A DNA stretch of 64,000 nucleotides from Dyadobacter sp. NIV53 (GCF_019711195.1 NZ_CP081299.1:4622501-4686500), one strand, 5' to 3'; shown: positions 1 to 8,584, numbered from the stretch's first letter. Numbers and translations: made by a program. The notes: generated by a model from the sequence alone, not told the origin.

Positions 1-136
1 TAACATCTTTTTATTCTTGTTCTCTTCTGCTTCCAATATGACATGAAAAGGAAGTTTATGAGCCAAAAGTTTATAAGTTCATGAGTTAAAAATACTCTAA
101 ACTTTGAACTACTAAACTCTGAACTCCACTCAAAGA

Positions 137-392
137 TCTTGTTGGTGGCTATTGGCCCGGACGGTGCGACGATTCGCTTCACATCTTCCCAATCCAATGT
201 CACAAATTAAACCAACAGAAAATCTTGTTGGTGGCTATTGGCCCGGACGGTGCGACGATTCGCTTCACATCTTCCCAATCCAATGTCACACATAAACCAA
301 CAGAAAATCTTGTTGGTGGCTATTGGCCCGGACGGTGCGACGATTCGCTTCACATCTTCCCAATCCAATGTCACACATAAACCAACAGAAAA
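137..392 (+). repeat. Three tandem truncated 5S-derived repeats
   Basis: Three head-to-tail units start at 137, 223 and 308, with periods of 86, 85 and 85 bases. The last runs straight into the intact 5S gene at 393. Each unit opens with the same 24 or so bases as the real 5S gene (TCTTGTTGGTGGC to GGCCCGG). A 16-base insert (ACGGTGCGACGATTCG) follows, then a stretch still resembling 5S positions 30-50 (CTTCACATCTTCCCAATCC), then a short linker (ACCAACAGAAAA). The units differ by only a few bases, so the amplification is recent. They cannot fold as 5S because the 3' half is absent. Confidence 0.85.
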
Positions 393-510
393 TCTTGTTG
401 GTGGCTATTGGCCCGGTGTTCACCTCTTCCCATCCCGAACAGAGAAGTTAAGCCCGGAACCGCCGATGATACTTGGGTCAAACCTGGTAAAGTAGGTAGC
501 CGCCACAATA
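393..510 (+). rRNA. rrf: 5S ribosomal RNA
   Basis: This matches the Bacteroidota 5S pattern: GTGTTCACCTCTTCCC, CCGAACAGAGAAGTTAAGC, the loop E region GCCGATGATACTTGGGTC, and GTAGGTAGCCGCCA near the 3' end. The 5' TTGTTGGTGGCT can pair with the 3' AGCCGCCACAATA to close helix I. Length is about 117 nt, normal for 5S. The ends are set by helix I and may be off by a few bases. It is probably the last gene of an rRNA operon whose 23S gene lies left of the window. A hairpin terminator follows 11 bases later. Confidence 0.92.
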
Positions 511-520
511 CCATTAAACG

Positions 521-549
521 AAGACCATCTCTAAAGGATGGTCTTTTTT
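521..549 (+). terminator. Rho-independent terminator of the 5S gene
   Basis: AAGACCATC and GATGGTCTT form a stem around a short loop, followed by a run of T. It lies directly after the 5S rRNA and would end the rRNA operon transcript. Confidence 0.8.
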
Positions 550-554
550 GCGTG

Positions 555-768
555 CTTAAGGCCGCGCCCCGTGTTGAGCGCAACTCCGACCCAACAGAGA
601 AGTCAAGCGGGGCTGCCTAAGCGGGGCTGCCTAAGCGGGGCTGCCTAAGCGGGGCTGCCTAAGCCCGCAACCGCCGATGATACCGCGCCACGCAGGCTTG
701 GATTAGGCATCCCCGATCAAACCTGGTAAAACAGGCGCGCCGCGCAGGCTAGACGCCACAATACCATT
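555..768 (+). pseudogene. Degenerate 5S rRNA copy with insertions
   Basis: Blocks of the intact 5S gene reappear in the same order: CAACAGAGAAGTCAAG, then CCCGCAACCGCCGATGATAC, then TCAAACCTGGTAAAACAGG, then GACGCCACAATACCATTA. The last block even keeps the sequence just outside the intact gene. GC-rich inserts separate the blocks: a four-copy 14-base repeat, a segment at 684-715 (GCGCCACGCAGGCTTGG...) and one at 735-750. The copy cannot fold into a normal 5S. A weakened copy of the terminator stem may follow at 777-802. The homology is direct observation; origin by duplication of the operon end is inference. Confidence 0.65.
607..662 (+). repeat. Four perfect copies of a 14-base GC-rich repeat
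   Basis: GCGGGGCTGCCTAA is repeated four times without mismatch inside the degenerate 5S copy, at the point where the intact gene reads AAGCCCGG. Confidence 0.9.
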
Positions 769-1030
769 ACATACACAAGCCATCCTTTTGAGTTGTTCTT
801 TGTTGTTTACCACTTCACACACTGCACAAGCCGGTATCATCAGCGGTTCCTGGCTGGTAAAGCAACGGGGCACGCCTGGTGCCGGAACGCGTCGGCCGAA
901 CACGCTGTCCAGTCTCATAATACTATTTCAGGTAAATCCCAAAAGGAGGGTGTTTATGTAGTTTCCCGATGCGCTTAAGCAGGGCCGGGCTGCGCTTGAT
1001 GCCCAAACCGGGGCGATACCGTAATCGCCA
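769..1030. other. GC-rich remnant with an inverted 5S fragment
   Basis: No coding signal was seen. The reverse complement of 831-850 (GGAACCGCTGATGATACCGG) matches the 5S loop E region with one internal change, so a piece of 5S sits here in inverted orientation. Around 975-1030, GGGCCGGGCTGCGCTT and GGGGCGATACCG again resemble parts of the degenerate copy. The segment is clearly richer in GC than the AT-rich DNA after 1030. Confidence 0.45.
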
Positions 1031-1193
1031 TTTTTTTATCCAAGTGTTGTTATAAAATAAAGAACCATCCCTTGCGAAGACAGTCCTATATTTTACCTGT
1101 AATTATTTAATATCTCAAAAGAGATCAAGGAATCTCAATAGATATATTCATGTCATTAATAAACTTTCTGCTTCTGATTATTTGCCGTAGCTT

Positions 1194-1991
1194 TTATACC
1201 ACTTCAAGTATTGCAATGCTTGTTCCACCTATGTGTCTGATGTTTTTAAACTGGTAATCAGTCTGATATAATTCGTTAAGTGCGGACCAAACACCTTGCC
1301 AATTTGTATAGTCATGCCAAATAATTAAACCACCCGTGCGCATTATGGAAAGTATCTTTCGACTGTCATTCAGGACGTATTCATACGCATGTGATCCATC
1401 AATGAACGCCAGATCCACTGAATTTTCATATTCCGCGAATGAAAAAGTAGCTGAATCACCATAAACCTGATTGATTTTATAGGCCATCGGATGCCCAACA
1501 AACCGCTCTCCTGATGATTCTTTTTTTACATATCTGATTTCTCCTTCTTCAATTTTCATCTGGGTTGAATCAAGATCACTGCTTGGCAGGTCCAGCGTAA
1601 TAATCTTTGCATCAGGCTCTGTATTAAGAGCCATGTTTAATGTAGTTCGTCCCTGAAAAGTGCCGATTTCAAAAATTGTTTTCGGATTTAATTTTTTGAC
1701 CAGATTGCTAATCACTTTTAATTCGAATTCCGTCGTGTGACCAAATCCACATTCATATACTCCTTCACATGTTGCGTGATCATTGCCCAGTAATTCGAAC
1801 ACATCTGTTTTTGGAATAATAAACGGATCAACAGGTATAATATCTTCTGGATTTTGTTGATGTCTATAGACTTGGTAAAGAGACAAGAGTGAATTTCTTC
1901 GGTCGCTATTAAACATTCCTAGGGTCATTGTATAACCAATTCTCCGGGCTACACCAAGATACAACCGAGCATCGTTTACCAATTTTTTCAT
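1194..1991 (-). CDS. Class I SAM-dependent methyltransferase
   Basis: The 265-residue protein has a Rossmann-type methyltransferase core. Motif I is EIGTFQGRTT at about residues 108-117. An acidic residue ends strand 2 (ITLDLP, about 131-136). A later FIDGSHAYEYV (about 197) and GGLIIWHDY match the Methyltransf_24 / CmcI-like group, where these Asp and His residues line the active site. The first 80 or so residues are basic and have no clear domain. The substrate cannot be read from sequence; relatives methylate small molecules or sugars, often near glycosylation genes, but no such genes flank this one. It stands alone, separated from the rRNA remnant by about 160 bases and from THX by 266. 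Confidence 0.75.
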   Translation of the reverse strand: MKKLVNDARLYLGVARRIGYTMTLGMFNSDRRNSLLSLYQVYRHQQNPEDIIPVDPFIIPKTDVFELLGNDHATCEGVYECGFGHTTEFELKVISNLVKKLNPKTIFEIGTFQGRTTLNMALNTEPDAKIITLDLPSSDLDSTQMKIEEGEIRYVKKESSGERFVGHPMAYKINQVYGDSATFSFAEYENSVDLAFIDGSHAYEYVLNDSRKILSIMRTGGLIIWHDYTNWQGVWSALNELYQTDYQFKNIRHIGGTSIAILEVV

Positions 1992-2193
1992 AGTGCGAAT
2001 ATAAGTTTTTAGTGAAATTCTTTGAATACCTTAGTTAGTTTCGAACTATAAGGTAAGTATATACCTATAAATATTAATACAATCTATAGATTTTGTTTGA
2101 AATTACGGATTTATCGTAATTTGATATTTGTTTCTGCAATTATGAAATAGCAGAAACGTATAATAATTGGAAAGGAATTAATCGAAGTGATTT

Positions 2194-2244
2194 TATTGGT
2201 TTATTTCAAAATTCTTATTGTGGGATATTTGAAATAAACCAATA
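2194..2244. repeat. 17-bp inverted repeat after the THX gene
   Basis: TATTGGTTTATTTCAAA (2194-2210) and its exact complement (2228-2244) can form a long stem with a 17-base loop. It lies just past the THX stop codon and probably protects or ends that transcript. There is no T-run on either side, so it is not a textbook terminator. Confidence 0.6.
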
Positions 2245-2257
2245 AATATTTATATGA

Positions 2258-2395
2258 CTAGGACTGTTTGGTATTAGTAGGTGAAGTTTCAACCCCGGAA
2301 ACAGGTTTATTTTGGTTTTCGGAAGGACGCCTTAATACGCCAAAGGTACCCCGCCAGATTTTTCCTCTTCTTGTTTTTTTATCTCCTTTTCCCAT
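2258..2395 (-). CDS. 30S ribosomal protein THX
   Basis: This 45-residue reading frame starts at the ATG at 2395-2393 and ends at TAG (2260-2258). It opens MGKGDKKTRRGKIWRGTFGV, which matches the THX family signature (MGKGDKKTrrGKi..GtyG). THX is a small basic protein that sits in the head of the 30S subunit and stabilises rRNA contacts. The N-terminal half is rich in Lys, Arg and Gly. The C-terminal tail (PVSGVETSPTNTKQS) is not basic and looks like a lineage-specific extension. The gene is monocistronic and followed by an inverted repeat. It is easily missed because of its length. Confidence 0.88.
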   Translation of the reverse strand: MGKGDKKTRRGKIWRGTFGVLRRPSENQNKPVSGVETSPTNTKQS

Positions 2396-2528
2396 AACAA
2401 TTGAGTTTTAAAGTTAAGAAAATGTCAGACTGCAAAAATAAAATATGGAAATAAAAATGGAAAGCACAGATAAGTATTAATTTGAAAATTTTCTGTCAAA
2501 TTATCTATAAACAAGCACTAATTTGAAA

Positions 2529-3194
2529 TTACAGATAAATTTCAGCCCATCTTAAATCTTCGGGTGTGGTAATCTTGATATTTTCATAAGCACCTTCAAT
2601 CAGCTGAATTGTATAACCTGCTGATTCTAGCACACTGGCACAATCGGTAAAATTTGCCTGATATGAAGCAGTAAACGCTTTTTGCATCCAGTCAAGACGA
2701 AAGGTCTGGGGAGTCTGAATTAAACGAAATGCAGTTCTGTCTTCTGAGATATTATCTCCATCTTTATTAATTTTCCGGATGGAATCTTTCATTGGGACGC
2801 TAACTATAGCAGATCCGAATTCTGATGCATGCTGAAAGCTTTCAGAAATAATTTGTTTACTAATTATTGGCCGAACTCCATCATGAACCGCTACAAGGCC
2901 AATATCAGCATTTATACTATTAAGCCCATTTTTAACAGAATCAAATCGGGTATTCCCGCCAGCAATAAGTAATAAAGATTCATGGAAAGAATACTGTTTG
3001 CATAACAGTTGCCAGTATTCAAACTGATTTTCTGGCAAAACCAATATGATGGAAAGCTTATCCGAATAATTTCTGAACGCTTTTATTGTATGCATCAAAA
3101 TGGGTAGGCCATTCAACGCTATGAATTGTTTTGGAATATCGCTTTTCATGCGACTTCCTGTACCGCCTGCTACAATTATAACGTATTCCTGCAT
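2529..3194 (-). CDS. ispD: 2-C-methyl-D-erythritol 4-phosphate cytidylyltransferase
   Basis: IspD joins CTP and MEP to make CDP-methylerythritol, step three of the non-mevalonate isoprenoid pathway in the cytosol. The 221 residues match the normal length. The N-terminal nucleotide-binding signature VAGGTGSRMKSDIPKQF (about 8-24) holds the Gly-rich loop and catalytic Arg and Lys. AVHDGVRP lies mid-protein and TPQTFR near residue 160, both characteristic of IspD rather than of sugar nucleotidyltransferases. The start is the first ATG. It lies 106 bases downstream of queA on the same strand, so co-transcription is possible. No IspF partner is fused or adjacent. Confidence 0.93.
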   Translation of the reverse strand: MQEYVIIVAGGTGSRMKSDIPKQFIALNGLPILMHTIKAFRNYSDKLSIILVLPENQFEYWQLLCKQYSFHESLLLIAGGNTRFDSVKNGLNSINADIGLVAVHDGVRPIISKQIISESFQHASEFGSAIVSVPMKDSIRKINKDGDNISEDRTAFRLIQTPQTFRLDWMQKAFTASYQANFTDCASVLESAGYTIQLIEGAYENIKITTPEDLRWAEIYL

Positions 3195-3300
3195 AATATC
3201 TTCCTTAAAGAATTTATAATAAAAAAGTCATTTACGATATGAATTGCTGCAAAACAATCTGACCGTAAATGACCTATAGTATTTCAGTGACTGCTGATTA

Positions 3301-4350
3301 TTAGATAATCAGCATAGCATCTCCATAAGTAAAAAATTTGTATTTCTCTTTTATGGCAAGTTCATATGCTTTCATAACAAGGTCAAAACCTCCAAATGCG
3401 CAGGCCGACATCAATAGAATTGATTCCGGCAATTGGAAGTTAGACAACATTGCATTCGCAATTTTAAATTCGTAAGGAGGGAAAACAAATTTATCAGTCC
3501 ATCCTTCAACCGCTTTTAAATGACCACTTGCCGAAACAGATGATTCAATAGCTTTTAAAGAAGTAGTTCCAACAGCGCAAACACGTTTTTTAGAATCTAT
3601 CGAAGTATTAACAATGTCTGCACTTGCCTGCGTTATCCTGTAATTTTCTGAATCAGTTTTGTGTTTTGTTAAATCCTCAACATCCACAGTACGAAAAGTT
3701 CCTAAGCCAACATGTAAAGTAACCGGAGCAAAATTCACACCTTTTATTTCCAGGCGTTTCATCATTGCTTTTGTAAAATGCAATCCTGCCGTAGGTGCTG
3801 CCACAGCTCCGATATGTTCAGCGAAAATAGTCTGGAACCGCTCACGGTCAGCACTTTCAACTTTACGACGGGAAATGATTTCAGGAGGAAGCGGAGTTTC
3901 ACCCAATTCATCCACCAGTTTCATAAATTCGTCGTTATTTCCATCATATAGAAAACGAATAGTACGTCCGCGTGAAGTAGTATTATCAATAACTTCTGCT
4001 ACAAGGTCACTATCTCCAAAATATAATTTATTACCGACACGGATTTTACGGGCAGGATCAACCAAAACGTCCCATAAACGCATTTCCCGGTTAAGTTCGC
4101 GCAAAAGAAATACTTCAATTTTAGCTCCTGTTTTTTCCTTTTGACCATAAAGACGGGCAGGAAATACCTTCGTATCATTAATAGCCATTGTGTCACCATC
4201 ATCAAAGTAATTGATAAGATCGGCAAACATTTTGTGTTCTATTTCTCCTGTTTTACGATGTACAACCATTAAGCGTGATTCGCCGCGGTCTGTAGGATGA
4301 AGTGCAATAAGGCTTTGGGGTAAGTCAAATTTAAATTCGGATAGCTTCAT
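3301..4350 (-). CDS. queA: tRNA preQ1(34) S-adenosylmethionine ribosyltransferase-isomerase
   Basis: QueA transfers and rearranges the ribosyl group of SAM onto preQ1 at the tRNA wobble position to make epoxyqueuosine. The 349 residues agree with the family. Visible signatures are LIALHPTDRGESRLMV near the N-terminus, NDTKVFPARLYGQKEKTGAKIE (about 58-79), AAPTAGLHFT (about 183-192), LHVGLGTFRTV, and C-terminal MLSNFQLPESILLMSACAF and YGDAMLI. The start follows the expected MKLSEFKFDLP opening. A gene of the same strand, ispD, lies downstream. Confidence 0.95.
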   Translation of the reverse strand: MKLSEFKFDLPQSLIALHPTDRGESRLMVVHRKTGEIEHKMFADLINYFDDGDTMAINDTKVFPARLYGQKEKTGAKIEVFLLRELNREMRLWDVLVDPARKIRVGNKLYFGDSDLVAEVIDNTTSRGRTIRFLYDGNNDEFMKLVDELGETPLPPEIISRRKVESADRERFQTIFAEHIGAVAAPTAGLHFTKAMMKRLEIKGVNFAPVTLHVGLGTFRTVDVEDLTKHKTDSENYRITQASADIVNTSIDSKKRVCAVGTTSLKAIESSVSASGHLKAVEGWTDKFVFPPYEFKIANAMLSNFQLPESILLMSACAFGGFDLVMKAYELAIKEKYKFFTYGDAMLII

Positions 4351-4613
4351 AGCTGGTTATTCAGTGAAATTCGATAGTCGTTCAGACCTTGGGTGGGTCA
4401 AATTGAAACAGTTATTATTCGTATTTTTTTAGTAATCTCTAATATCAAAACTTAGTGGTGGATGTTTTATTTTTCATATTTTAAATCAAAAATAAGAACA
4501 TAGGGATACTAATTTTTGTATCATTTATACAAGCCAGAATTATTGGAATTTCCAAAAAATTAAGACCGCAAAAGTAGTAAATTTTATGAGAGAATCCTAG
4601 GAAAATACCATTT

Positions 4614-6119
4614 TTAGTTATTGTTGAACCGCCGTGTTCTCCATTTTGATATATTCGCTGATACAGAATCGTTTATTGGTGTTTCAACAGGCTTTAATGA
4701 TGTGGCTAAATGAGCAGTTATTAGTGCAGCCAGCATTTCAGAACTTGGTTTTTGTTCTCTTTTTAAATTCTCGGCCGAGAAATACTTGTTAACAAAATTC
4801 GTATCAAATTCCCCACTTACAAATGCTTTATGCTGCATTACAAATCGACAAAAAGGAAGTGTAGTTTCTACTCCCGAAATTTGATATTCGTCAATTGCCC
4901 GTACCATTTTATTAATCGCTTCATCACGATTTTCACCATAAGTGATCAGTTTGGCAATCATGGGATCATAATAGATGGGAATGTCCATACCTTGTTCAAA
5001 TCCATCATCTACTCTTACGCCATTTCCCTGTGGCCTGTTGTATGTCTGGAGAGTTCCTACATCGGGCAGGAAGTCGTTGGCTGCATCTTCAGCATATACC
5101 CTGGCCTCTATGGCGTGTCCTTTTATGATAAGGTTATCCTGGCTAATAGATAATGGATTGCCTTCCGCAATTAAAATCATTTGTTTTACCAGGTCAACGC
5201 CAGTAATCTGCTCGGTTACCGGATGTTCTACCTGCAATCTGGTATTCATTTCCAGAAAATAAAAGTTACGGGACTCGTCCATGATAAATTCTACGGTTCC
5301 TGCTCCGTAATAATCACATGAGCGCGCAACATCAATAGCGCATTTTCCCATTGCTTCGCGGATTTCAGGAGTAACGGATATCGAAGGGGCCTCTTCAATT
5401 ACTTTTTGATGGCGCCGCTGGATAGAACATTCACGTTCAAATAAATGGATGATATTGCCATAATGATCTCCCAATACCTGTATTTCAATATGTTTCGGGG
5501 AAGTGATATATTTTTCAATGAAAACTGATCCGTCTCCAAACGAAGAGATTGCCTCACTGACTGCGCGATCCATCTGCTCGTCAAATTCGGTATCCCGATT
5601 TACTATTCGCATACCTTTACCGCCACCACCTGCACTTGCTTTTATTAATATCGGATATCCGATAGACGCAGCAATGGTCTTAGCTTCCAGTCTGTCTGTT
5701 ATGGCCGACGAAGTCCCTGGAACCATTGGAATGTTATATTTACCCGCAGCCTGTTTGGCAGTCAGTTTGTTTCCCATTATGGCAATGGAAGTATCCGACG
5801 GGCCAATAAAAATTAAGCCTGCTTCTTTGACTTTCTTCGCAAAGTCAGCATTTTCTGAGAGGAAGCCGTAACCAGGATGAATGGCATCTGCATTTAATTC
5901 TTTACATATATTTATTATTTTATCTCCCCTCAGATATGATTCAGAAGATGAGGCCGGGCCAACACAAACTGCCTCATCCGCATATCTTACATGTGGGGAC
6001 ATTCTGTCGGCTTCACTAAAAATAGCAACAGTTAATATACCCATTTCCCGGGCTGTACGCATAATTCTCAGGGCAATTTCTCCACGGTTAGCAACAAGTA
6101 TTTTTTTTATCGGAGGCAT
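4614..6119 (-). CDS. accC: Biotin carboxylase subunit of acetyl/propionyl-CoA carboxylase
   Basis: The enzyme carboxylates biotin on its carrier protein with ATP and bicarbonate, the first half-reaction of an acyl-CoA carboxylase. The 501 residues begin with the biotin carboxylase N-domain (KKILVANRGEIALRIMRTAR). The ATP-grasp core has the Gly-rich KASAGGGGKGMRIV (about 158-171) and catalytic EMNTRLQVEHPVTEQ (about 290-304). The C-domain contains HAIEARVYAEDA. It is about 50 residues longer than E. coli AccC. The extra tail (after about 450) carries no biotin-attachment motif, so carrier and transferase must be encoded elsewhere. The gene is monocistronic and divergent from the next gene. Acetyl- and propionyl-CoA versions cannot be told apart here. 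Confidence 0.88.
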   Translation of the reverse strand: MPPIKKILVANRGEIALRIMRTAREMGILTVAIFSEADRMSPHVRYADEAVCVGPASSSESYLRGDKIINICKELNADAIHPGYGFLSENADFAKKVKEAGLIFIGPSDTSIAIMGNKLTAKQAAGKYNIPMVPGTSSAITDRLEAKTIAASIGYPILIKASAGGGGKGMRIVNRDTEFDEQMDRAVSEAISSFGDGSVFIEKYITSPKHIEIQVLGDHYGNIIHLFERECSIQRRHQKVIEEAPSISVTPEIREAMGKCAIDVARSCDYYGAGTVEFIMDESRNFYFLEMNTRLQVEHPVTEQITGVDLVKQMILIAEGNPLSISQDNLIIKGHAIEARVYAEDAANDFLPDVGTLQTYNRPQGNGVRVDDGFEQGMDIPIYYDPMIAKLITYGENRDEAINKMVRAIDEYQISGVETTLPFCRFVMQHKAFVSGEFDTNFVNKYFSAENLKREQKPSSEMLAALITAHLATSLKPVETPINDSVSANISKWRTRRFNNN

Positions 6120-6307
6120 GAATATCTAATAGGATACTGGTGGTAAGGTGTAGAATAATAGCTGATTTTTAACTGCAGTATTTTTATTATTTTACTAACT
6201 TACAAAATGCTTGGAAGATAAGTCATTATTAAGGTAAGGTTATTTTTTTTATTTTTGTATTTATCTAACAACGTAATCATTGGTTACCTACAATAAATCA
6301 GAAGCGA

Positions 6308-7579
6308 GTGGATATTTTTGAGAAATTGCAAAACAACTCAGGACCTATCGGGACTCCTGCCAAAATGCTGAACAGCCATCATTATTTTTCATTTCCAATG
6401 CTGGAAGGAGAGCTTGGTCCCCGTATGCGTTTTATGGGTCGTGAAGTTTTGAACTGGAGTCTTAATAATTACCTTGGCCTTGCAAACCATCCGGAGGTTA
6501 GAAAAGCAGATGCAGATGCAGCAGCAAAGTGGGGTCTTGCTTATCCTATGGGTGCAAGAATGATGTCGGGGAACTCTGTCCAGCATGAAGAATTTGAAAA
6601 AGAATTAGCTGAGTTTGTAGGGAAAAAAGATGCATTTCTTTTAAACTACGGATATCAGGGAATTATGTCAGCAATCGAGTGTATTTGTGATTACCGCGAT
6701 GTGATCGTTTACGATGCGGAATCTCATGCATGTATAATAGATGGAATCCGTTTGCATAAGGCTAAACTTGGTGAATATTACAAGTTTAACCATAATGATA
6801 TGGAAAGCCTGGAAAAAAACCTGAAACGTGCCACAAAAGTAGCCAACGAAAAGGGTGGTGGTGTTCTGGTTATTACTGAGGGCGTATTCGGGATGTCGGG
6901 AAAGGTTGGAGATCTTAAGGCAATTGTTGAACTAAAGAAAAAATATGATTTCCGCTTGCTTGTAGATGATGCACACGGTTTCGGGACAATGGGTGAAACC
7001 GGCGCGGGTGTTGGAGAATTGTTGGGTGTACAAAAAGACATCGATCTGTATTTCTCGACTTTCGCTAAATCTATGGCGGCTATTGGTGCATTCATTGCTT
7101 CGGACAATCCTGAAATAATTATGTATTTGAAATATAACATGCGTTCCCAGACTTACGCAAAAGCACTTCCAATGCCTTTTGTAGAAGCGGGACGTAAGCG
7201 TTTGGAAATAATTAAGGCAACCCCTGAATTAAGGACCAAGCTTTGGGAAAATGTCGCAGCCATGCAAAATGGCTTACGCAACCGCGGATTCAACATCGGA
7301 TCAACGGAATCACCCGTTACGCCTGTTTTCCTGCATAGTGAAGGTGGAGTTCCGGAAGTGACCAGAATGGTGCGTGACCTTCGTGAAAATATGGGTGTCT
7401 TCTGTTCAATAGTAGTTTACCCGGTTGTTCCCAAAGGACAAATCATGCTTCGTATTATTCCAACTGCTTCTCATACGCTGGAAGATGTTGAATATACACT
7501 TGATGCATTTACAACTCTGGCTGACAAATTAAAAAACCGGGTGTATCAGATTGAAGATGTACAGGAGGTTGTAGAATAG
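6308..7579 (+). CDS. Serine palmitoyltransferase-like alpha-oxoamine synthase
   Basis: This is a fold-type I PLP enzyme of 423 residues in the alpha-oxoamine synthase group (KBL, BioF, SPT). WSLNNYLGLANHPEV (about 50-64) is the substrate entry motif. DDAHGFGTMGETG (220-232) holds the PLP-binding Asp and His. Lys254 in STFAKSMAAIGAF is the predicted Schiff-base lysine. The TFAKSMA form, in place of the TFGKA typical of KBL, together with the lineage, points to serine palmitoyltransferase, which condenses serine and palmitoyl-CoA for sphingolipids. KBL remains possible. The start is GTG at 6308, the first in-frame start. A possible -7 element TATTTTTG lies at 6250-6257, without a convincing -33 box. 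A strong hairpin terminator follows. Confidence 0.75.
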   Translation: MDIFEKLQNNSGPIGTPAKMLNSHHYFSFPMLEGELGPRMRFMGREVLNWSLNNYLGLANHPEVRKADADAAAKWGLAYPMGARMMSGNSVQHEEFEKELAEFVGKKDAFLLNYGYQGIMSAIECICDYRDVIVYDAESHACIIDGIRLHKAKLGEYYKFNHNDMESLEKNLKRATKVANEKGGGVLVITEGVFGMSGKVGDLKAIVELKKKYDFRLLVDDAHGFGTMGETGAGVGELLGVQKDIDLYFSTFAKSMAAIGAFIASDNPEIIMYLKYNMRSQTYAKALPMPFVEAGRKRLEIIKATPELRTKLWENVAAMQNGLRNRGFNIGSTESPVTPVFLHSEGGVPEVTRMVRDLRENMGVFCSIVVYPVVPKGQIMLRIIPTASHTLEDVEYTLDAFTTLADKLKNRVYQIEDVQEVVE

Positions 7580-7603
7580 AGAAATATGCATTTTTAGATT
7601 GCA

Positions 7604-7636
7604 GGAGGCATTTTTCATTAAATGCCTCTTTTTTTG
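7604..7636 (+). terminator. Terminator after the SPT-like gene
   Basis: GAGGCATTT and AAATGCCTC form a perfect stem around a short loop, followed by eight T. Confidence 0.85.
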
Positions 7637-7834
7637 ATAATTTTGATGAAATTAATTAATTAATTAAGTTTCTGATTATCAGTTGTTTAGATGTTTTGTG
7701 GAATTTAAATTGTATTATAGAAGTGTTTTTTTTTGTTTTTTGGGTTGTGATAATGCTTTTAATTACTAAATTTCGGGGAAACATGCGTTTTTAGCGTGTT
7801 TTGGGCATTTTTAAACTAAAAATAAATAAAGACC

Positions 7835-8017
7835 ATGGCAAGATTTGATGAAGTAAAGGATCTGATCCTTTCCCTTGAAGGAGACTTTGATAAGTTCTAC
7901 AACAAAGAAAACCAAGCTGCGGGTACTCGTGTACGCAAAGGCATGCAGGATCTTAAAACGTTGGCTCAAGAAATCCGCTCAGAAGTTCAGGATAAGAAAA
8001 ATGCTGCTGAAAAGTAA
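7835..8017 (+). CDS. Histone H1-like nucleoid protein
   Basis: The 60-residue protein MARFDEVKDLILSLEGDFDK... is of the short Bacteroidota histone H1 (Hc1-like) type. A conserved acidic-amphipathic N-terminal half (about 1-24) is followed by a basic, helical region (TRVRKGMQDLKTLAQEIRSE). It probably binds DNA and helps shape the nucleoid. It lacks the long Lys/Ala-rich tail of chlamydial Hc1. The gene is monocistronic between two terminators, as expected for a highly expressed small protein. TTGTGA and TAAATTTC upstream (about 7745-7773) resemble a Bacteroidota promoter, but the match is weak. Confidence 0.8.
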   Translation: MARFDEVKDLILSLEGDFDKFYNKENQAAGTRVRKGMQDLKTLAQEIRSEVQDKKNAAEK

Positions 8018-8045
8018 TAGTATTTTAAACACACAGACATTTGGG

Positions 8046-8075
8046 AGCCCGATTCGTTAGAATCGGGCTTTTTTT
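8046..8075 (+). terminator. Terminator between the histone-like and MaoC genes
   Basis: GCCCGATT and AATCGGGC form a perfect stem followed by seven T. It touches the stop codon of the convergent MaoC gene. Confidence 0.88.
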
Positions 8076-8487
8076 AGAATATTTTGTCATTGATCATTGT
8101 TGCGATTCCTCTCGTAACTACTTTTTTGGTAGTAATATCTACGATTTCTGTTGATATTTCAGCTATATGTTTTTCTTCCTGGATCGACTTGATCGTAAAA
8201 ACGGCTTTATAGTCTGTTTCCACATACATAGGCCGGAGAAATTCCAGGGTTTGTTTTAGATAAACTGAACCAAAGCCTGGAAACTGGGTTCCTAAAACTT
8301 TCGTAAAAACCGTTGCTCCCAGTATTCCGTGAATAATCGGGCGTTTAAAATTTGTAGTCGCAGCATAAGCCGCATCCAAGTGAAGTGGATTATTATCTCC
8401 GGTTAATTCTGCAAAGCGTATCACTTCATCCTGGGTGAAACGAAAAAAATGGTCAAAACTGGCATTTACAACAGGCTCAATATTCAT
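8074..8487 (-). CDS. MaoC-like hot-dog hydratase
   Basis: This is a 137-residue single hot-dog domain. The hydratase 2 signature FAELTGDNNPLHLDAAYA (about 26-43) supplies the catalytic Asp and His; FKRPIIHGILGATVFTKVLGTQFPG follows. Such proteins hydrate trans-2-enoyl-CoA to (R)-3-hydroxyacyl-CoA, feeding polyester synthesis or fatty acid metabolism. The true acyl substrate is unknown. The length is normal for PhaJ/MaoC single-domain members. It is convergent with the histone-like gene and shares its terminator region. HPF lies upstream on the same strand, but a terminator separates them. Confidence 0.82.
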   Translation of the reverse strand: MNIEPVVNASFDHFFRFTQDEVIRFAELTGDNNPLHLDAAYAATTNFKRPIIHGILGATVFTKVLGTQFPGFGSVYLKQTLEFLRPMYVETDYKAVFTIKSIQEEKHIAEISTEIVDITTKKVVTRGIATMINDKIF

Positions 8488-8527
8488 AAGATCATTTTAT
8501 TATAAATTATTCTTTTGCAAAATACTA

Positions 8528-8565
8528 AAAAAAGGAAGCTACCTTTTGTGGTAACTTCCTTTTTT
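8528..8565. terminator. Bidirectional terminator downstream of hpf
   Basis: AAAAAAGGAAGCTACC pairs with GGTAACTTCCTTTTTT with one mismatch. With A and T runs at both ends it works on either strand; it ends the hpf transcript. Confidence 0.85.
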
Positions 8566-8584
8566 AATGAAAAATATATGGATT

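Noticed and set aside
137..392. CRISPR array
   Set aside because: The repeated units are contiguous with no variable spacers and derive from 5S rRNA.
238..620. Coding frames through the 5S region
   Set aside because: They run across rRNA and repeats, with no protein-like features.
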